Assembly: GCA_947504875.1 (NCBI GenBank) | Contig: CANNJI010000003.1 | Coordinates: 1-52,766, forward strand | Reading direction: 5' to 3' | Length of the DNA stretch: 52,766 nt | DNA from: Legionellaceae bacterium | GTDB taxonomy: Bacteria; Pseudomonadota; Gammaproteobacteria; Legionellales; Legionellaceae | In this document: positions 32,568 to 41,616 of the stretch, one piece after another | How the letters are laid out: each line of letters begins with the position of its first letter | How positions within the stretch are numbered: the stretch's first letter is position 1 | Made by a program: the position numbers and the translations under genes | Notes under the pieces: generated by a model | Seen by the model: only the letters and a program-made list of their open reading frames with translations | Databases searched by the model: none | What the model was told of the DNA's origin: nothing

Positions 32568-34532
32568 ATGGACGCGGCGACCAAAAAGGCAATCGAAAAT
32601 ATTTTTTATCAAAATTCTGATTTGTTTGTCATGGCAAACACGTTTAATGCATTCACTACTGCAAAAGGGATTGCATTTAGTTTATATGTGGTGTTTAGGA
32701 ACGATGCATGTGCAGCGCTGTTTACCAATATCATACGTGATGCGCTTCATTTTTCATTTAGTTATACAAATGACGGCTCAGGAACGGTCGAATATCATAG
32801 TGACGAAGACAATCAAATCTCCCTAGATAGCTTAACCCGTTGTTTTCAAGACTATCGGGATCGACTTGCGGAAAAAACAATGATTGCAACCTATCAATCG
32901 CATGATATTTATCGGATGTTTAAATCATACCGCAATAATTATTTTATCAATGCACCTACATTCGATGATGTTACTGTACCAGAATTAACACTTACTTTTG
33001 TAGACGATCGCCATTTGAGTAATTTTAAAAAATTTGTGGCTGAGCGATGGAATATAGCCAGCTACACGTATTCTAATGATCCACCGTTTACAAAAGTAAA
33101 AATATTAATGGACAACCCATTAGGATTCAAACAATTTGAACCTAAAAAATTAGCACAGTATCTCAAAGAGATGAATCGTGAAAATCAGATAAGTATCGAT
33201 GAGTGCAATTACATTTTTGCTCATTTTAAAACACGATTAAAAGAAATGAATATTTCTGTGGAAGGAAGAGTGGGTTCAATTGAAGAAAGGCCATTAGACT
33301 TATGGTTTGATTTTAATACAACACAGCAACTCGAGGCCTTTCAAAAAGAAGTATTACCCTATTTAAAATGCACGCATAGAATTCAAGGAAAAACGATCAG
33401 TATTTCCTTTGAAAAAAGCACAATAACAGAAGAAAATCTAAAGGCATGCTTTGATCACATGAAGTCGCATTTCGTGCATGTTGACGATAGCTTTTCATTT
33501 CTCCTTTTTGAGGCGATTGAACGTGGTAGAGCAGAACCTATTTCCTATCCATATGCTACGACGAATGTGGATGCGGAAGGAAATGTGTATTTATGTATAG
33601 TTAACAACGGAAAAACACCTCAAAATAATCAAGAAATTTTCGATAAATTTATAAACGATTTTCCATTGTTATGTTACAAAAACAAAATTGAACAACACGA
33701 CAATAGAACCCAATTTACTCAGCGTAAAGAGCTCCCTGGGGATCTTATCAAATATGAATTTTATATTTCACTAGAACAGTTACATGACCTCTTGATGAAT
33801 GAAAGTAGCGCCTACGTTGGATATCGAAACTCAGGCGAGCATTCTGTAACAACGTTAGTGGACCGCCCTTTCACCATGAAAGAAGATGAATTATGCTTAT
33901 TTCCAATACTTGTTACCGCACCTGATCAGTTCTTGATAAGAAATGCAGGATGTAATTTTTCTGAAGTGATTTCAGTTCAACTCAGTTTTTTATTCAAAGA
34001 ATATTTACCTGATCTAACAAAAGGACTGTCTCCTTACGGACATCATCAATCACAAATCATGGCAACATTATGCATTGACTCACGTCTCATGCTAACCGCT
34101 GCTTTGATGAGTGCTGGGTTGAGTAAAGCAGATGCAAAAGATCGATCATCCCATCAAGCCCAGGATGGGACAGAAGAGATTTTGTCTCAAAATGATCTAT
34201 TCCTGAAAGAAATGACACCGATAGCAAAAGAAATCTATAGAAATAGTGCTGTATCATCAGATGAATTAGAGAATCTACATTCCTTTGAAGTTCCTATTGT
34301 ATTCTATTTAAGTCAGCTTGTTTTTTTATTGAAAGAAAAAATTGAGGCTCAAGATGTTGACCCTGCTGTCAAAGAAAATATCCAATTCAGCATCAAAAAT
34401 ATAGAAGTGGTCATCGGCAAATTACACAATAAAGATCGGTTAATCACGCAACAGATACAATTAAAGTCAGCCATTCAGGCAAATCGACCTACTGCAGATG
34501 ATAAAGATGAGCCCGCCACCCCTAGCCCTTAA
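32568..34532 (+). CDS. Unknown protein with repeated alpha/beta modules
   Basis: This 654-residue protein is cytoplasmic-looking (no signal, no membrane helix). Its first 450 residues appear to contain about four diverged copies of one module. Each is a hydrophobic strand ending FxF or YVVF, an N/D-rich turn, a helix with two phenylalanines, a second strand pair and a helix ending CFxxYxxxL or CFDHMKSHF. Examples are GIAFSLYVVFRNDACAALF, LTLTFVDDRHLSNFKKFV and LDLWFDFNTTQQLEAFQKEV. The C-terminal 170 residues are helical, with a disordered acidic tail ending in DDKDEPATPSP. No known family is recognised. A role as a secreted substrate is possible but unproven. Confidence 0.6.
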   Translation: MDAATKKAIENIFYQNSDLFVMANTFNAFTTAKGIAFSLYVVFRNDACAALFTNIIRDALHFSFSYTNDGSGTVEYHSDEDNQISLDSLTRCFQDYRDRLAEKTMIATYQSHDIYRMFKSYRNNYFINAPTFDDVTVPELTLTFVDDRHLSNFKKFVAERWNIASYTYSNDPPFTKVKILMDNPLGFKQFEPKKLAQYLKEMNRENQISIDECNYIFAHFKTRLKEMNISVEGRVGSIEERPLDLWFDFNTTQQLEAFQKEVLPYLKCTHRIQGKTISISFEKSTITEENLKACFDHMKSHFVHVDDSFSFLLFEAIERGRAEPISYPYATTNVDAEGNVYLCIVNNGKTPQNNQEIFDKFINDFPLLCYKNKIEQHDNRTQFTQRKELPGDLIKYEFYISLEQLHDLLMNESSAYVGYRNSGEHSVTTLVDRPFTMKEDELCLFPILVTAPDQFLIRNAGCNFSEVISVQLSFLFKEYLPDLTKGLSPYGHHQSQIMATLCIDSRLMLTAALMSAGLSKADAKDRSSHQAQDGTEEILSQNDLFLKEMTPIAKEIYRNSAVSSDELENLHSFEVPIVFYLSQLVFLLKEKIEAQDVDPAVKENIQFSIKNIEVVIGKLHNKDRLITQQIQLKSAIQANRPTADDKDEPATPSP

Positions 34533-34533
34533 C

Positions 34534-35868
34534 CTAACCTCGGATGATTGTATCAATGATAAAGGTCGTTTGGCTTTTCTTTGTTCCATTATCATAGGGC
34601 GTTGCATTAAATGCTGTTTCGTAGCGAACTTCTGGGCGGATAGAGATAAGACTCGTGATTAAATGGGTTAAGCCTAAGGTCCAGCTCATATAGGAGGTGT
34701 CATATCCGGTGAATTGACCACGCGGATCATCCAGGTAATCGGTACGAAACGTCATGTAATTTTTCTCTTGAAGTTTGTATTCAATATAATTAACAGCACC
34801 GACGGAGGATGAATATCCCGGCAGCGTTACCCCACACCCGCCACCGCCACCAAAAGACTTGATGGGGCCAAAATTACAGGTTCCTCCTTTTGCGGCATCT
34901 TTCTGGTCAATAGAGTAGGCTTCTGTTTCTGTGAAAAATTGCTCGGTAAATCGATGAGACCATACGACATTAAATTGTTGCAAATTCGTGTGGTTTCCTT
35001 TGAACTTGCCACCATTAAATGAATCTACCCCTCCCCATAACGAGTCGTTATTGCTCAAAGAGACCCACCGCACCATGGCTAAGAGTGTGGGAATGCTTGC
35101 TGCATTGGTCCAGGGTGCTACATCATTACCACTGTGTAATCCTAATTGAACGGTCCATGTATCATTCAATTTAATCGCGGTGTTAACCCCTGTTTGTGTA
35201 TAATTATCAAACGTGAACATGAGCGAGTGCGTCACTAAGGTATTTTGTGGGGCCAATTGGGCTTCAATATCTGCTGGTGAAATATAACGACCAACCGTCA
35301 CGACCATGCCTTGTGCAACCGATGGAAAATATACTTGTCCATAGGCTTCAACTGAGTCATAGCCATATAAATTATTATCAGCAAGCAGCTGATGACTAAA
35401 ATAGCCTTGTGCTGTTGTGTAACGATAATCAATACCGAACAGATTGGATAGTCGAAACCCCCAATCCGCGTGGCTTGTTTGTACCGTATTGGGCATGCGC
35501 TCAAGTCGTAAGACCAATTGGTCTAATTCCAGTTGATTAGGCACAATGGTGTATGACAAGGGCACGTTTGAATTGTTTGATGTGCTTGCATTAAACGATG
35601 GATTAACCCAGCCGTATATTCGGATATCATTTTCTTTGAGTTTGGGGAGGTCTTTCCAAAGCAATTGTGTGAGTGGAAAGATAGGATCAGTATTTGGAAC
35701 CCCAATGGTTGGGCCCACATACTCAGTGCTTGGGAAGATGGAATCAAAAGGGGCTGGTTGTGCGCGACGATTGTCTTCGTTTGTATTCGCAGGCGCGGTT
35801 GCAAAACCATTCATGCTAAAAAACACAAGCGTTAAAGATAAAGTAATACCCCACGTCCTTCCGAGCAC
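34534..35868 (-). CDS. Outer-membrane beta-barrel porin-like protein
   Basis: The mature protein alternates polar and aromatic residues in strand-like blocks (for example FDNYTQTGVNTAIKLNDTWT and WTLGLTHLITSLISIRPEVR) and resembles large beta-barrel porins of the OmpL/OprD-like type. I use GTG 35868, which has GGAGGA nine bases upstream and gives a signal peptide (LGRTWGITLSLTLVFFSMNG and FATA). The longer frame to ATG 35985 adds 39 residues that no signal peptide would carry, and that stretch includes a small GC hairpin (CCCTCGCACAGCGAAGG). The start is therefore uncertain. The product probably forms an outer-membrane channel. Its neighbours are accessory genes. Confidence 0.72.
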   Translation of the reverse strand: MLGRTWGITLSLTLVFFSMNGFATAPANTNEDNRRAQPAPFDSIFPSTEYVGPTIGVPNTDPIFPLTQLLWKDLPKLKENDIRIYGWVNPSFNASTSNNSNVPLSYTIVPNQLELDQLVLRLERMPNTVQTSHADWGFRLSNLFGIDYRYTTAQGYFSHQLLADNNLYGYDSVEAYGQVYFPSVAQGMVVTVGRYISPADIEAQLAPQNTLVTHSLMFTFDNYTQTGVNTAIKLNDTWTVQLGLHSGNDVAPWTNAASIPTLLAMVRWVSLSNNDSLWGGVDSFNGGKFKGNHTNLQQFNVVWSHRFTEQFFTETEAYSIDQKDAAKGGTCNFGPIKSFGGGGGCGVTLPGYSSSVGAVNYIEYKLQEKNYMTFRTDYLDDPRGQFTGYDTSYMSWTLGLTHLITSLISIRPEVRYETAFNATPYDNGTKKSQTTFIIDTIIRG

Positions 35869-36061
35869 AGCCAGGAATCCTCCACAATGTGGCACTGTGA
35901 CGAATTTTAAGAGCCCTCGCACAGCGAAGGATGACGTATGAGGTGGTGAGTTACAAGACAAAAGCAAGGGCGAGTTTTTTTGCATCCGGGGTCCACAATA
36001 CAGTAAAAATAAATAAAGGAGATCTATCCTTAACTATAAGTCTTTTATAGGAGAGATTGCT

Positions 36062-36215
36062 ATGCTAAGACAAGGTGAAATAGGAAAAAGATGCTGCCAC
36101 CGCAGTTTCCCCTACACCATCGGATGGAGATTTATCCAATACTTCAGCAAATGTTCAGGAAAAGGCATTAGACAATCGTCCAGGTGACAGTCATAACACC
36201 AACCCCTCAGCTTGA
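36062..36215 (+). pseudogene. Small gene broken (or frameshifted) at an A-run
   Basis: An ATG at 36062 has AGGAGAG seven bases upstream. The direct frame gives a short Arg/Cys-rich peptide of 41 residues ending at TGA near 36187. Skipping one A in AAAAA (36085-36089) instead gives a far more protein-like hydrophilic sequence, MLRQGEIGK then DAATAVSPTPSDGDLSNTSA, ending with NTNPSA and TGA at 36213-36215. It is either a mutated small gene or a case of slippage. The product would be about 50 residues and disordered. No family is recognised. Confidence 0.4.
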
Positions 36216-36230
36216 TAAAATCGTCGTTAG

Positions 36231-36932
36231 TTACGGTGAGTCATAACCGTTGTCGATGTTCACTGCCGGTGCCGTTGGTGCCGGTGTTGGTGTAAAAAAC
36301 GCATATTTTCTTTTTTTCTCAAATCGTGTGTCTTGATACATATGCCGCTCAATGCTCAGCGTTTGATTCGCTGATAAATCAATCTCATGTATTGCATCTG
36401 GGACGAGTGCTGCAAGTGCTTCTTTCGTTATCTCGTGGCGTGTGCTCACAAAATCACCGGCGACTTCGTTACTTAAAATAAGGGTAAATGAATCGGCAAT
36501 GGGGGCGTTCATGAACAATAAGATGGCAATAACCCAGACCATGCTCCCTTGAGTTGAGTGAAAATCACCACTTTGATGATTAACCCCTGTAATGTGTTCA
36601 TAGTCTTCTGAAAAAAGAATATTTCCCGCCGCAAGGCACTCGCCACGGATTTCACGATGCGCAGGGATATCCACACCAGGTCGACCTTCGCGAGCAAAGA
36701 GCAGGGTCTTTTCTTTGGTCACCAGGTAACGCGCGGTGAATCGGTCGTTTAAGGGTTCATCTGCGTCCAATATTTTTAAGACGTCTGTGAGTTCACTTAA
36801 CTGTTGTGTTGGATAGAACGTATGATAATAAGAGTTGTCTGCCGATGGACGACCAGGAACCCGCAAGACGGGTTTTTTTAGGGATGGCGCGAATAGTGCC
36901 TCCTCAAAGCGTTGCCTTAACCTTGCAAACAT
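36231..36932 (-). CDS. Unknown protein, accessory island
   Basis: The ATG at 36932 (MFARLRQRFEEALFAP) has AAGGTGG upstream and is preferred to the GTG at 36944. The 233-residue product has a recognisable-looking conserved block (ECLAAGNILFSEDYEHITGV then NHQSGDFHSTQGSMVWVIAI) followed by a short hydrophobic stretch and SFTLILSNEVAGDF. The C-terminus is Pro/Ala-rich and ends NIDNGYDSP. The block gives me the impression of a conserved domain seen in proteins of intracellular gammaproteobacteria, but I cannot name it. There is no signal peptide. It is followed by the small broken gene and preceded by an IS remnant. Confidence 0.6.
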   Translation of the reverse strand: MFARLRQRFEEALFAPSLKKPVLRVPGRPSADNSYYHTFYPTQQLSELTDVLKILDADEPLNDRFTARYLVTKEKTLLFAREGRPGVDIPAHREIRGECLAAGNILFSEDYEHITGVNHQSGDFHSTQGSMVWVIAILLFMNAPIADSFTLILSNEVAGDFVSTRHEITKEALAALVPDAIHEIDLSANQTLSIERHMYQDTRFEKKRKYAFFTPTPAPTAPAVNIDNGYDSP

Positions 36933-36992
36933 TATGGCGCCCACCTTAATTAGTTCAAAAAAAGAACATTTTAGCGTGTTAGCACAGGGAAG

Positions 36993-37142
36993 TCAACAGG
37001 TTGTTGAAGCAACTCGGCGTTGATAAATCCTTAGCGTTTGGCGATAGCTTAAGCCGCACTGTTCAGATGCCTGTATTAAGCTAATTCTTTTCTGTTTAAC
37101 CATCTCAAATACGGCCTTCCTTTGCCGCTCTGCCTCATTCAT
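36993..37142 (-). pseudogene. N-terminal fragment of a transposase (ISNCY-like)
   Basis: The minus strand encodes MNEAERQRKAVFEMVKQKRI, then SLIQASEQCGLSYRQTLRIY and QRR. This is the helix-turn-helix start of transposases of the ISNCY/IS1202-like type (as I recall the family). The frame ends at 36993 after a changed tail (RVASTTC), so the catalytic domain is absent. A longer frame to 37220 is open but not family-like. The 19/21 tandem repeat at 37207-37252 is likely the end of the same element. Confidence 0.65.
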
Positions 37143-37206
37143 GACTAGTACTCCCATAAAACCAGTCTCCTCTAAAAGTTTATAGCGAACTTTTAGCGTA
37201 ACTGAA

Positions 37207-37252
37207 TGTGACATTTTCATGGAGTTAGTGATGTGACAGATTCATGGAGTTA
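37207..37252 (+). repeat. Tandem 21-bp repeat next to the transposase fragment
   Basis: TGTGACATTTTCATGGAGTTA (37207-37227) and TGTGACAGATTCATGGAGTTA (37232-37252) match at 19 of 21 bases with a 25-base period. This is typical of multiple transposase-binding sites at an insertion-sequence end. The rest of 37253-37462 holds no gene; a GCGACAAAACC motif at 37355-37365 recurs at 27398-27408. Confidence 0.6.
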
Positions 37253-37462
37253 CGACAAAACCATACCTTCTTTAAAATGTCGCTGCTTGAAACTAATCAT
37301 AAACCACCACAGTCCTGTCTAGATCATTTAAGTCTAGGCGTGGGGCTGACTTTTTGCGACAAAACCCTCAAGAATGCGCAGCTTGTCAAGATCGCAAAAA
37401 TTGACTAATAAATCGTCAAGTGATATGATTCGGTCGATTTTTTATTTTTTACAAGGAACATC

Positions 37463-38521
37463 ATGAGATATCTTCTACTTGTAGGCCTTAGCCTTATTCC
37501 CGCAATCAATAGTTATGCTGATAATGCCTTGGATATTACTGGAACCAAACAAGTGCCATTGGCCATTCAACAACCACCGGCATCCAATGCTTATGTTTCT
37601 CATAAGAAAAGCCGTTATATTAGTTTAATGGATATCAAATTATCCTCAAAAGCTTGGGATGTTCTTTCAAGTAAAAAGCAACAGACCTTTACAATGGCCG
37701 CGGCTGCACCCAGTGCTACAACAGCTGTTGATTTAGCCATGAACAATGTTCCAGTTCTTGATCAAGGCCCTTATGGTGCTTGCGCAATGTTTGCAAATAC
37801 AGCGGCCATTGATGCCATCATGGGTCAAGGTGATTACGTTAGCCAATTGTGTCAATTACAACTAGGCTCATATCTTGAAAAGACAGGCTACAATCCAAGT
37901 GGATGGAATGGCTCGCTTGGCCCTGTTGTTCTTGCTCAAATCGATTCGTTTGGTATCGTGAGTATGGACCAACAAAAGCAATTGGGGTGTGGTGGACTAA
38001 CTGCATATCCTAAAACGGGTGTTGTTCCAAGCACAGTCATCAGTCCAGAAGATTTTCATGCCATAAGCACAGATTTAAACAGCAATATGGTATGGTCAAA
38101 CATGCTTGACCCTTATCAGCGCTTTGTCGATAAAGCGGATATGACACAAGTGCTTTTCAATGTAAAAAAAGCAATAACTGCGGGTGACCGATTAACCTTT
38201 GGCGTATTACTTTTTGATACAAACCTAGGCGTTGTTGGTGCTGTTGGAAAAAATCATGTGAACAATGATACCTGGATATTAACGCCTCAAATCATTCAAG
38301 ACATCCGTAATAATGGGGACTACGGCGGTCATGAAATGATCATAACGGGCTTTAATGACAATGCAACCGCTACCGATGATAAAGGAAATACGCATAAAGG
38401 ATTACTGACGTTACGTAATTCCTGGGGGAGTGGCGCAGGAGATCACGGTGATTTTTATATGTCGTATGATTATTTTAAATTGCTCACCATCGAAATTCAG
38501 CGAATTCGTAAAGCAGACTAA
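37463..38521 (+). CDS. Secreted papain-like (C1) cysteine protease, Lpg2622-like
   Basis: This 352-residue exported protease starts with a signal peptide (MRYLLLVGLSLIPAINSYAD). The papain-family catalytic set is visible: the oxyanion Gln101 and nucleophile Cys107 in DQGPYGACAMFAN, His290 in YGGHEMIITGFND and Asn319 in TLRNSWGSGAGDHGDFYM. A propeptide-like segment (residues 20-95) precedes the catalytic domain. The overall design resembles the Legionella type II-secreted C1 peptidase Lpg2622. AAGGAA lies 7 bases before the ATG. The 3' end overlaps the convergent ATP-grasp gene by four bases. Export through a type II system is inference. Confidence 0.87.
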   Translation: MRYLLLVGLSLIPAINSYADNALDITGTKQVPLAIQQPPASNAYVSHKKSRYISLMDIKLSSKAWDVLSSKKQQTFTMAAAAPSATTAVDLAMNNVPVLDQGPYGACAMFANTAAIDAIMGQGDYVSQLCQLQLGSYLEKTGYNPSGWNGSLGPVVLAQIDSFGIVSMDQQKQLGCGGLTAYPKTGVVPSTVISPEDFHAISTDLNSNMVWSNMLDPYQRFVDKADMTQVLFNVKKAITAGDRLTFGVLLFDTNLGVVGAVGKNHVNNDTWILTPQIIQDIRNNGDYGGHEMIITGFNDNATATDDKGNTHKGLLTLRNSWGSGAGDHGDFYMSYDYFKLLTIEIQRIRKAD

Positions 38522-39459
38522 ATTAATGTTTTACTGAACAGAACCCTTTCAGTCACTGAGGCCTTGCTGTGTAAAGCAGCATGGGCTTCAATGGCTCTAT
38601 AGCGCGTTAAAGCACCCTGACGATTCGCAATTTGTATATTAAGCCCAGGTCGGGCATTTAATTCTAACATCATGGGGCCGTAGTCTTTATCAAGGACAAT
38701 ATCAACACCCAGATAACCAAGTCCCGTGAGTTCGTAGCAGCTCGCAGCAATTGATAAAATCGTATCCCAATACGGTACGACAACATCTATGGTTGGGTTT
38801 AATGTATCCGGATGATAATCAATGGTATCGTTATGAAACACGCCGCCCACGGTTGTTCCTGTTGCCAAATTAATGCCAACACCAATGGCACCTTGATGCA
38901 GATTTGCTTTGCCACCGGACAAACGGGTTGGCAGGCGAACCATTGCCATTGCCGGATAACCCAATAAAGTAATGACCCGAATATCGGGAACGCCTTCATA
39001 ACTGATGTCAGAAAATACGGGATCAACAATCACGCGTCGCTCAATGATGGCATAGTCAGGATGCCCGCCTAAACTATATGCACCAGATAATAAGCAAGAC
39101 AGATGATATGCGAGCTCTTGGGTTGATAATATTTTTCCATTGATTTGTCGGTAACGTCCAAAAACGCGGCCGGTTATTACAATAATGCCATCTCCCCCAG
39201 CGCCATGTGCAGGTTTAATCACAAAATCAGTATAAGGCTCTAATATTTTATCCAGCGCATTAATTTGGTGCTCTGTTTCAATTAACGCATAAAGGGTTGG
39301 CACAGCAATGCCTGCTTGTATGGCCAAGCGTTTGGTTTGTAATTTATCGTCAACTAAAGGATATAGTTTACGCGGATTATAACGCAAAACGTAATCACTA
39401 TTCCGGCGGTTAATACTTAATATACCTTGTCGTCTTAAGCGATGATAAACTTTCCACAT
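38518..39459 (-). CDS. RimK-like ATP-grasp (alpha-L-glutamate ligase-like) enzyme
   Basis: This 313-residue ATP-grasp protein is related to RimK but of the group fused functionally to 7TM/transglutaminase proteins. ATP-grasp features are VIKPAHGAGGDGIIVI (nucleotide-binding lysine and glycine loop), YAIIERRVIVDP, YLGVDIVLD and MMLELNARPGLNIQIANRQG (Mg-binding Glu/Asn). The start is ATG 39459, overlapping the stop of the upstream gene (TGATG). It is the third gene of the retropepsin-7TM-ligase operon. The substrates are unknown; a peptide or amino-acid ligation product is likely from the family. Confidence 0.85.
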   Translation of the reverse strand: MWKVYHRLRRQGILSINRRNSDYVLRYNPRKLYPLVDDKLQTKRLAIQAGIAVPTLYALIETEHQINALDKILEPYTDFVIKPAHGAGGDGIIVITGRVFGRYRQINGKILSTQELAYHLSCLLSGAYSLGGHPDYAIIERRVIVDPVFSDISYEGVPDIRVITLLGYPAMAMVRLPTRLSGGKANLHQGAIGVGINLATGTTVGGVFHNDTIDYHPDTLNPTIDVVVPYWDTILSIAASCYELTGLGYLGVDIVLDKDYGPMMLELNARPGLNIQIANRQGALTRYRAIEAHAALHSKASVTERVLFSKTLI

Positions 39460-40982
39460 CACGAATGCCTCGCCAGGACCTTAAATCGAAAAAGCTCAAA
39501 CAAACGATATCCACGATATTGTCCAAACCAAAGCGTAAACGAAAGCAAAACCAGCAAGAGCTCGGGAAAGGCAAACATCAAATACTGCAATGTTGGGTTA
39601 TTCATGGGAATAAACGCAATCACAGCGGCAACAAGACTACCAACGCCTGATTTGATGGCATCGTAGGCACCTCGCTCATCCCACGTGATACACATGCGCT
39701 CAATGGTCATGGTTAAAATAACCATTGGAAACAAAGCAACCGATAATCCTGAGTCAAGGCCAAGTTTTTCGCTCATGACACTGATAAAAATCATCAGCAT
39801 AATCACGACTGTTAAAATGGCTGAGAGTCGAGGAACAAGCAATAAACGAAGTTCATCTAAATAAAACCGGGCGAGCAATCCAAATGAAACAATCATGGTA
39901 AACAGCACAATACCCCAGATCACATGCGTTTCTCTGAAGGCAAGCGCAATTAAAACAGGCATAAATGTACCAAACGTGGAAAGCCCAATAAAGTTACGTA
40001 ATAACAAAATAATAAAGGCACCCAAGGGTACAGTTAATAATATTTTATAGGTTTCCTGAACATTAACCGGTAATTGCAATAATGAAAAACGTAACAGTTC
40101 AGAGTTTGTTTGAATCCCGCGTGCCTTTGCCATACTCAGGGCGTTGATGGGGGTTGGTGAAACGGAAATAGAGAAAATTGGTTTTTTCCCCCCTTCTATT
40201 TCAAATACGGGCTCATCTCCATATTGCCAAACTAAAAAATCCCTAGGTAAGCCAGAAGAGCCCGTCCGGGGATTAACAAAAACCCAAGATTTTCCATTAT
40301 AAACAGCTAAAAAGAGCTTAAAGTCAGCTTTACTTTGCTGCGATAAATAAAGCCCCTGTACAGGCATTGCAAAAATTTTGGCTTGATTAAGCACATCAAT
40401 GGCGGCTTGTACAACGTTTTTATCACTAAAATCACCCCCGACCAAGAGTTTTGCATTGTCATCATGTTTGTTAATTTCTTTGATCGTGCTTTGCGCAAAG
40501 GTTTGAATATCAGCAGATGATTGTCTGGCAAGACCTGTTATCGTGGTGATTGCTGTGATTTTACTGTCTTCTAATACGCGGGGTGTTATTTTTAAAGGTT
40601 TCCCGAGCGATAACTCATGATTCTCGGCTTCACGAAAAATGGCCCGATAATATAAAGATTGAGGACCTTTACTTCGTCGGAGAGACCAAACAGCACGCCG
40701 ATTATATCCGTTAACATTGGTTGTAACACCATAATTTTGCGATACAAAATATTCATCTAATATTGCAAAATAAGGAGGCATGTAAGGCACGGTAAAATTT
40801 GCTTTGACTGGTGCATGAGGTGCAGCTGTAAAACGAAGATGTGCTTCAACCATCCAACTTGTGACATTTTCAGAGTCTGTTAAGGGTACATCAAGTACCC
40901 AATGGCGGTATAAAAAAAAACCTGTGCCTATCAAAAATAAAGAAACAATTAACACATATAAATGATGCTTTCTTTTTTTCAT
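39459..40982 (-). CDS. Inactive transglutaminase-like periplasmic domain fused to 7 TM helices
   Basis: The 507-residue protein has an N-terminal membrane anchor (residues 8-25) and a periplasmic region of about 290 residues that matches the transglutaminase-like (inactive) N-domain of 7TM_transglut proteins. A C-terminal block of seven hydrophobic segments follows, starting about IPGLQLP-equivalent ETYKILLTVPLGAFIILLLR. The phrase FIGLSTFGTFMPVLIALAFRET is highly characteristic of this family. It is translationally coupled at both ends: ATGA overlap with the protease gene before it and TGATG with the ligase gene after it. The biochemical role is not established. Confidence 0.85.
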   Translation of the reverse strand: MKKRKHHLYVLIVSLFLIGTGFFLYRHWVLDVPLTDSENVTSWMVEAHLRFTAAPHAPVKANFTVPYMPPYFAILDEYFVSQNYGVTTNVNGYNRRAVWSLRRSKGPQSLYYRAIFREAENHELSLGKPLKITPRVLEDSKITAITTITGLARQSSADIQTFAQSTIKEINKHDDNAKLLVGGDFSDKNVVQAAIDVLNQAKIFAMPVQGLYLSQQSKADFKLFLAVYNGKSWVFVNPRTGSSGLPRDFLVWQYGDEPVFEIEGGKKPIFSISVSPTPINALSMAKARGIQTNSELLRFSLLQLPVNVQETYKILLTVPLGAFIILLLRNFIGLSTFGTFMPVLIALAFRETHVIWGIVLFTMIVSFGLLARFYLDELRLLLVPRLSAILTVVIMLMIFISVMSEKLGLDSGLSVALFPMVILTMTIERMCITWDERGAYDAIKSGVGSLVAAVIAFIPMNNPTLQYLMFAFPELLLVLLSFTLWFGQYRGYRLFELFRFKVLARHS

Positions 40983-41500
40983 GGCTGACTCGGATTATTT
41001 TTTTTAAGTGTGAATTTTAAAGCAGGATCAACAATGCCATTAAAAGCAATCAACGCTTCTCTGCCCAATAATAACGGGTAAATAAAGCGTTTTCTGTTGG
41101 TAAGATTAACGCGAATCACATGGGTTTCTTGTCCTAAGGATATTGCCATTTTAACAACGGGTCGTTTAATTGAGTGGTGTTTCAATAAGCGCGCAACGCG
41201 CTCACCCACGCGCATTTTGATATTTACATCCCCCAAATATTCGCAGCTGAAAGCGACATCGCCTTCTTTGCTGGGCACAATGAAATTTAAATACGGTTTG
41301 CCATTAACAGTGACTTCTGTAATTTTTGTGGCATTTAATGAAGCTGAAGCAGCACCAGTGTCTAATTTTGCAGAAAGGGTTAGGTTTTTCTCAACAAGGG
41401 TCGCTTTTTCAATAAAGCCATAAATGTTTTTTTGATGACCAGCCATAACATACCCGGAAAAAAGACTTATAAAAAACAAAAAAATAAATGTGAGGCGCAT
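40979..41500 (-). CDS. Secreted retropepsin-like protease (PF05618 'Zn_protease' family)
   Basis: This 173-residue exported protein has a signal peptide (MRLTFIFLFFISLFSGYVMA). The retropepsin-like signature AKLDTGAASASLNA (active-site D-T-G) and the flap/second motif FIYPLLLGREAL are characteristic of this single-domain aspartic-type fold. The family has been annotated as ATP-dependent zinc protease, but the D-T-G motif argues for an aspartic mechanism. It is the first gene of the three-gene operon; its stop overlaps the next ATG as ATGA. It may process a periplasmic partner of the membrane protein, but this is inference. Confidence 0.82.
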   Translation of the reverse strand: MRLTFIFLFFISLFSGYVMAGHQKNIYGFIEKATLVEKNLTLSAKLDTGAASASLNATKITEVTVNGKPYLNFIVPSKEGDVAFSCEYLGDVNIKMRVGERVARLLKHHSIKRPVVKMAISLGQETHVIRVNLTNRKRFIYPLLLGREALIAFNGIVDPALKFTLKKNNPSQP

Positions 41501-41616
41501 GCCATAACCTTATGACAGATTAAAAGGTGTTAATCGTAGCAGATTTGAGATGCGTCGCACAGTCCATTATACAGATTAAACCATGATTAGACAGATGCAT
41601 CTTAATCGACAAAAAT

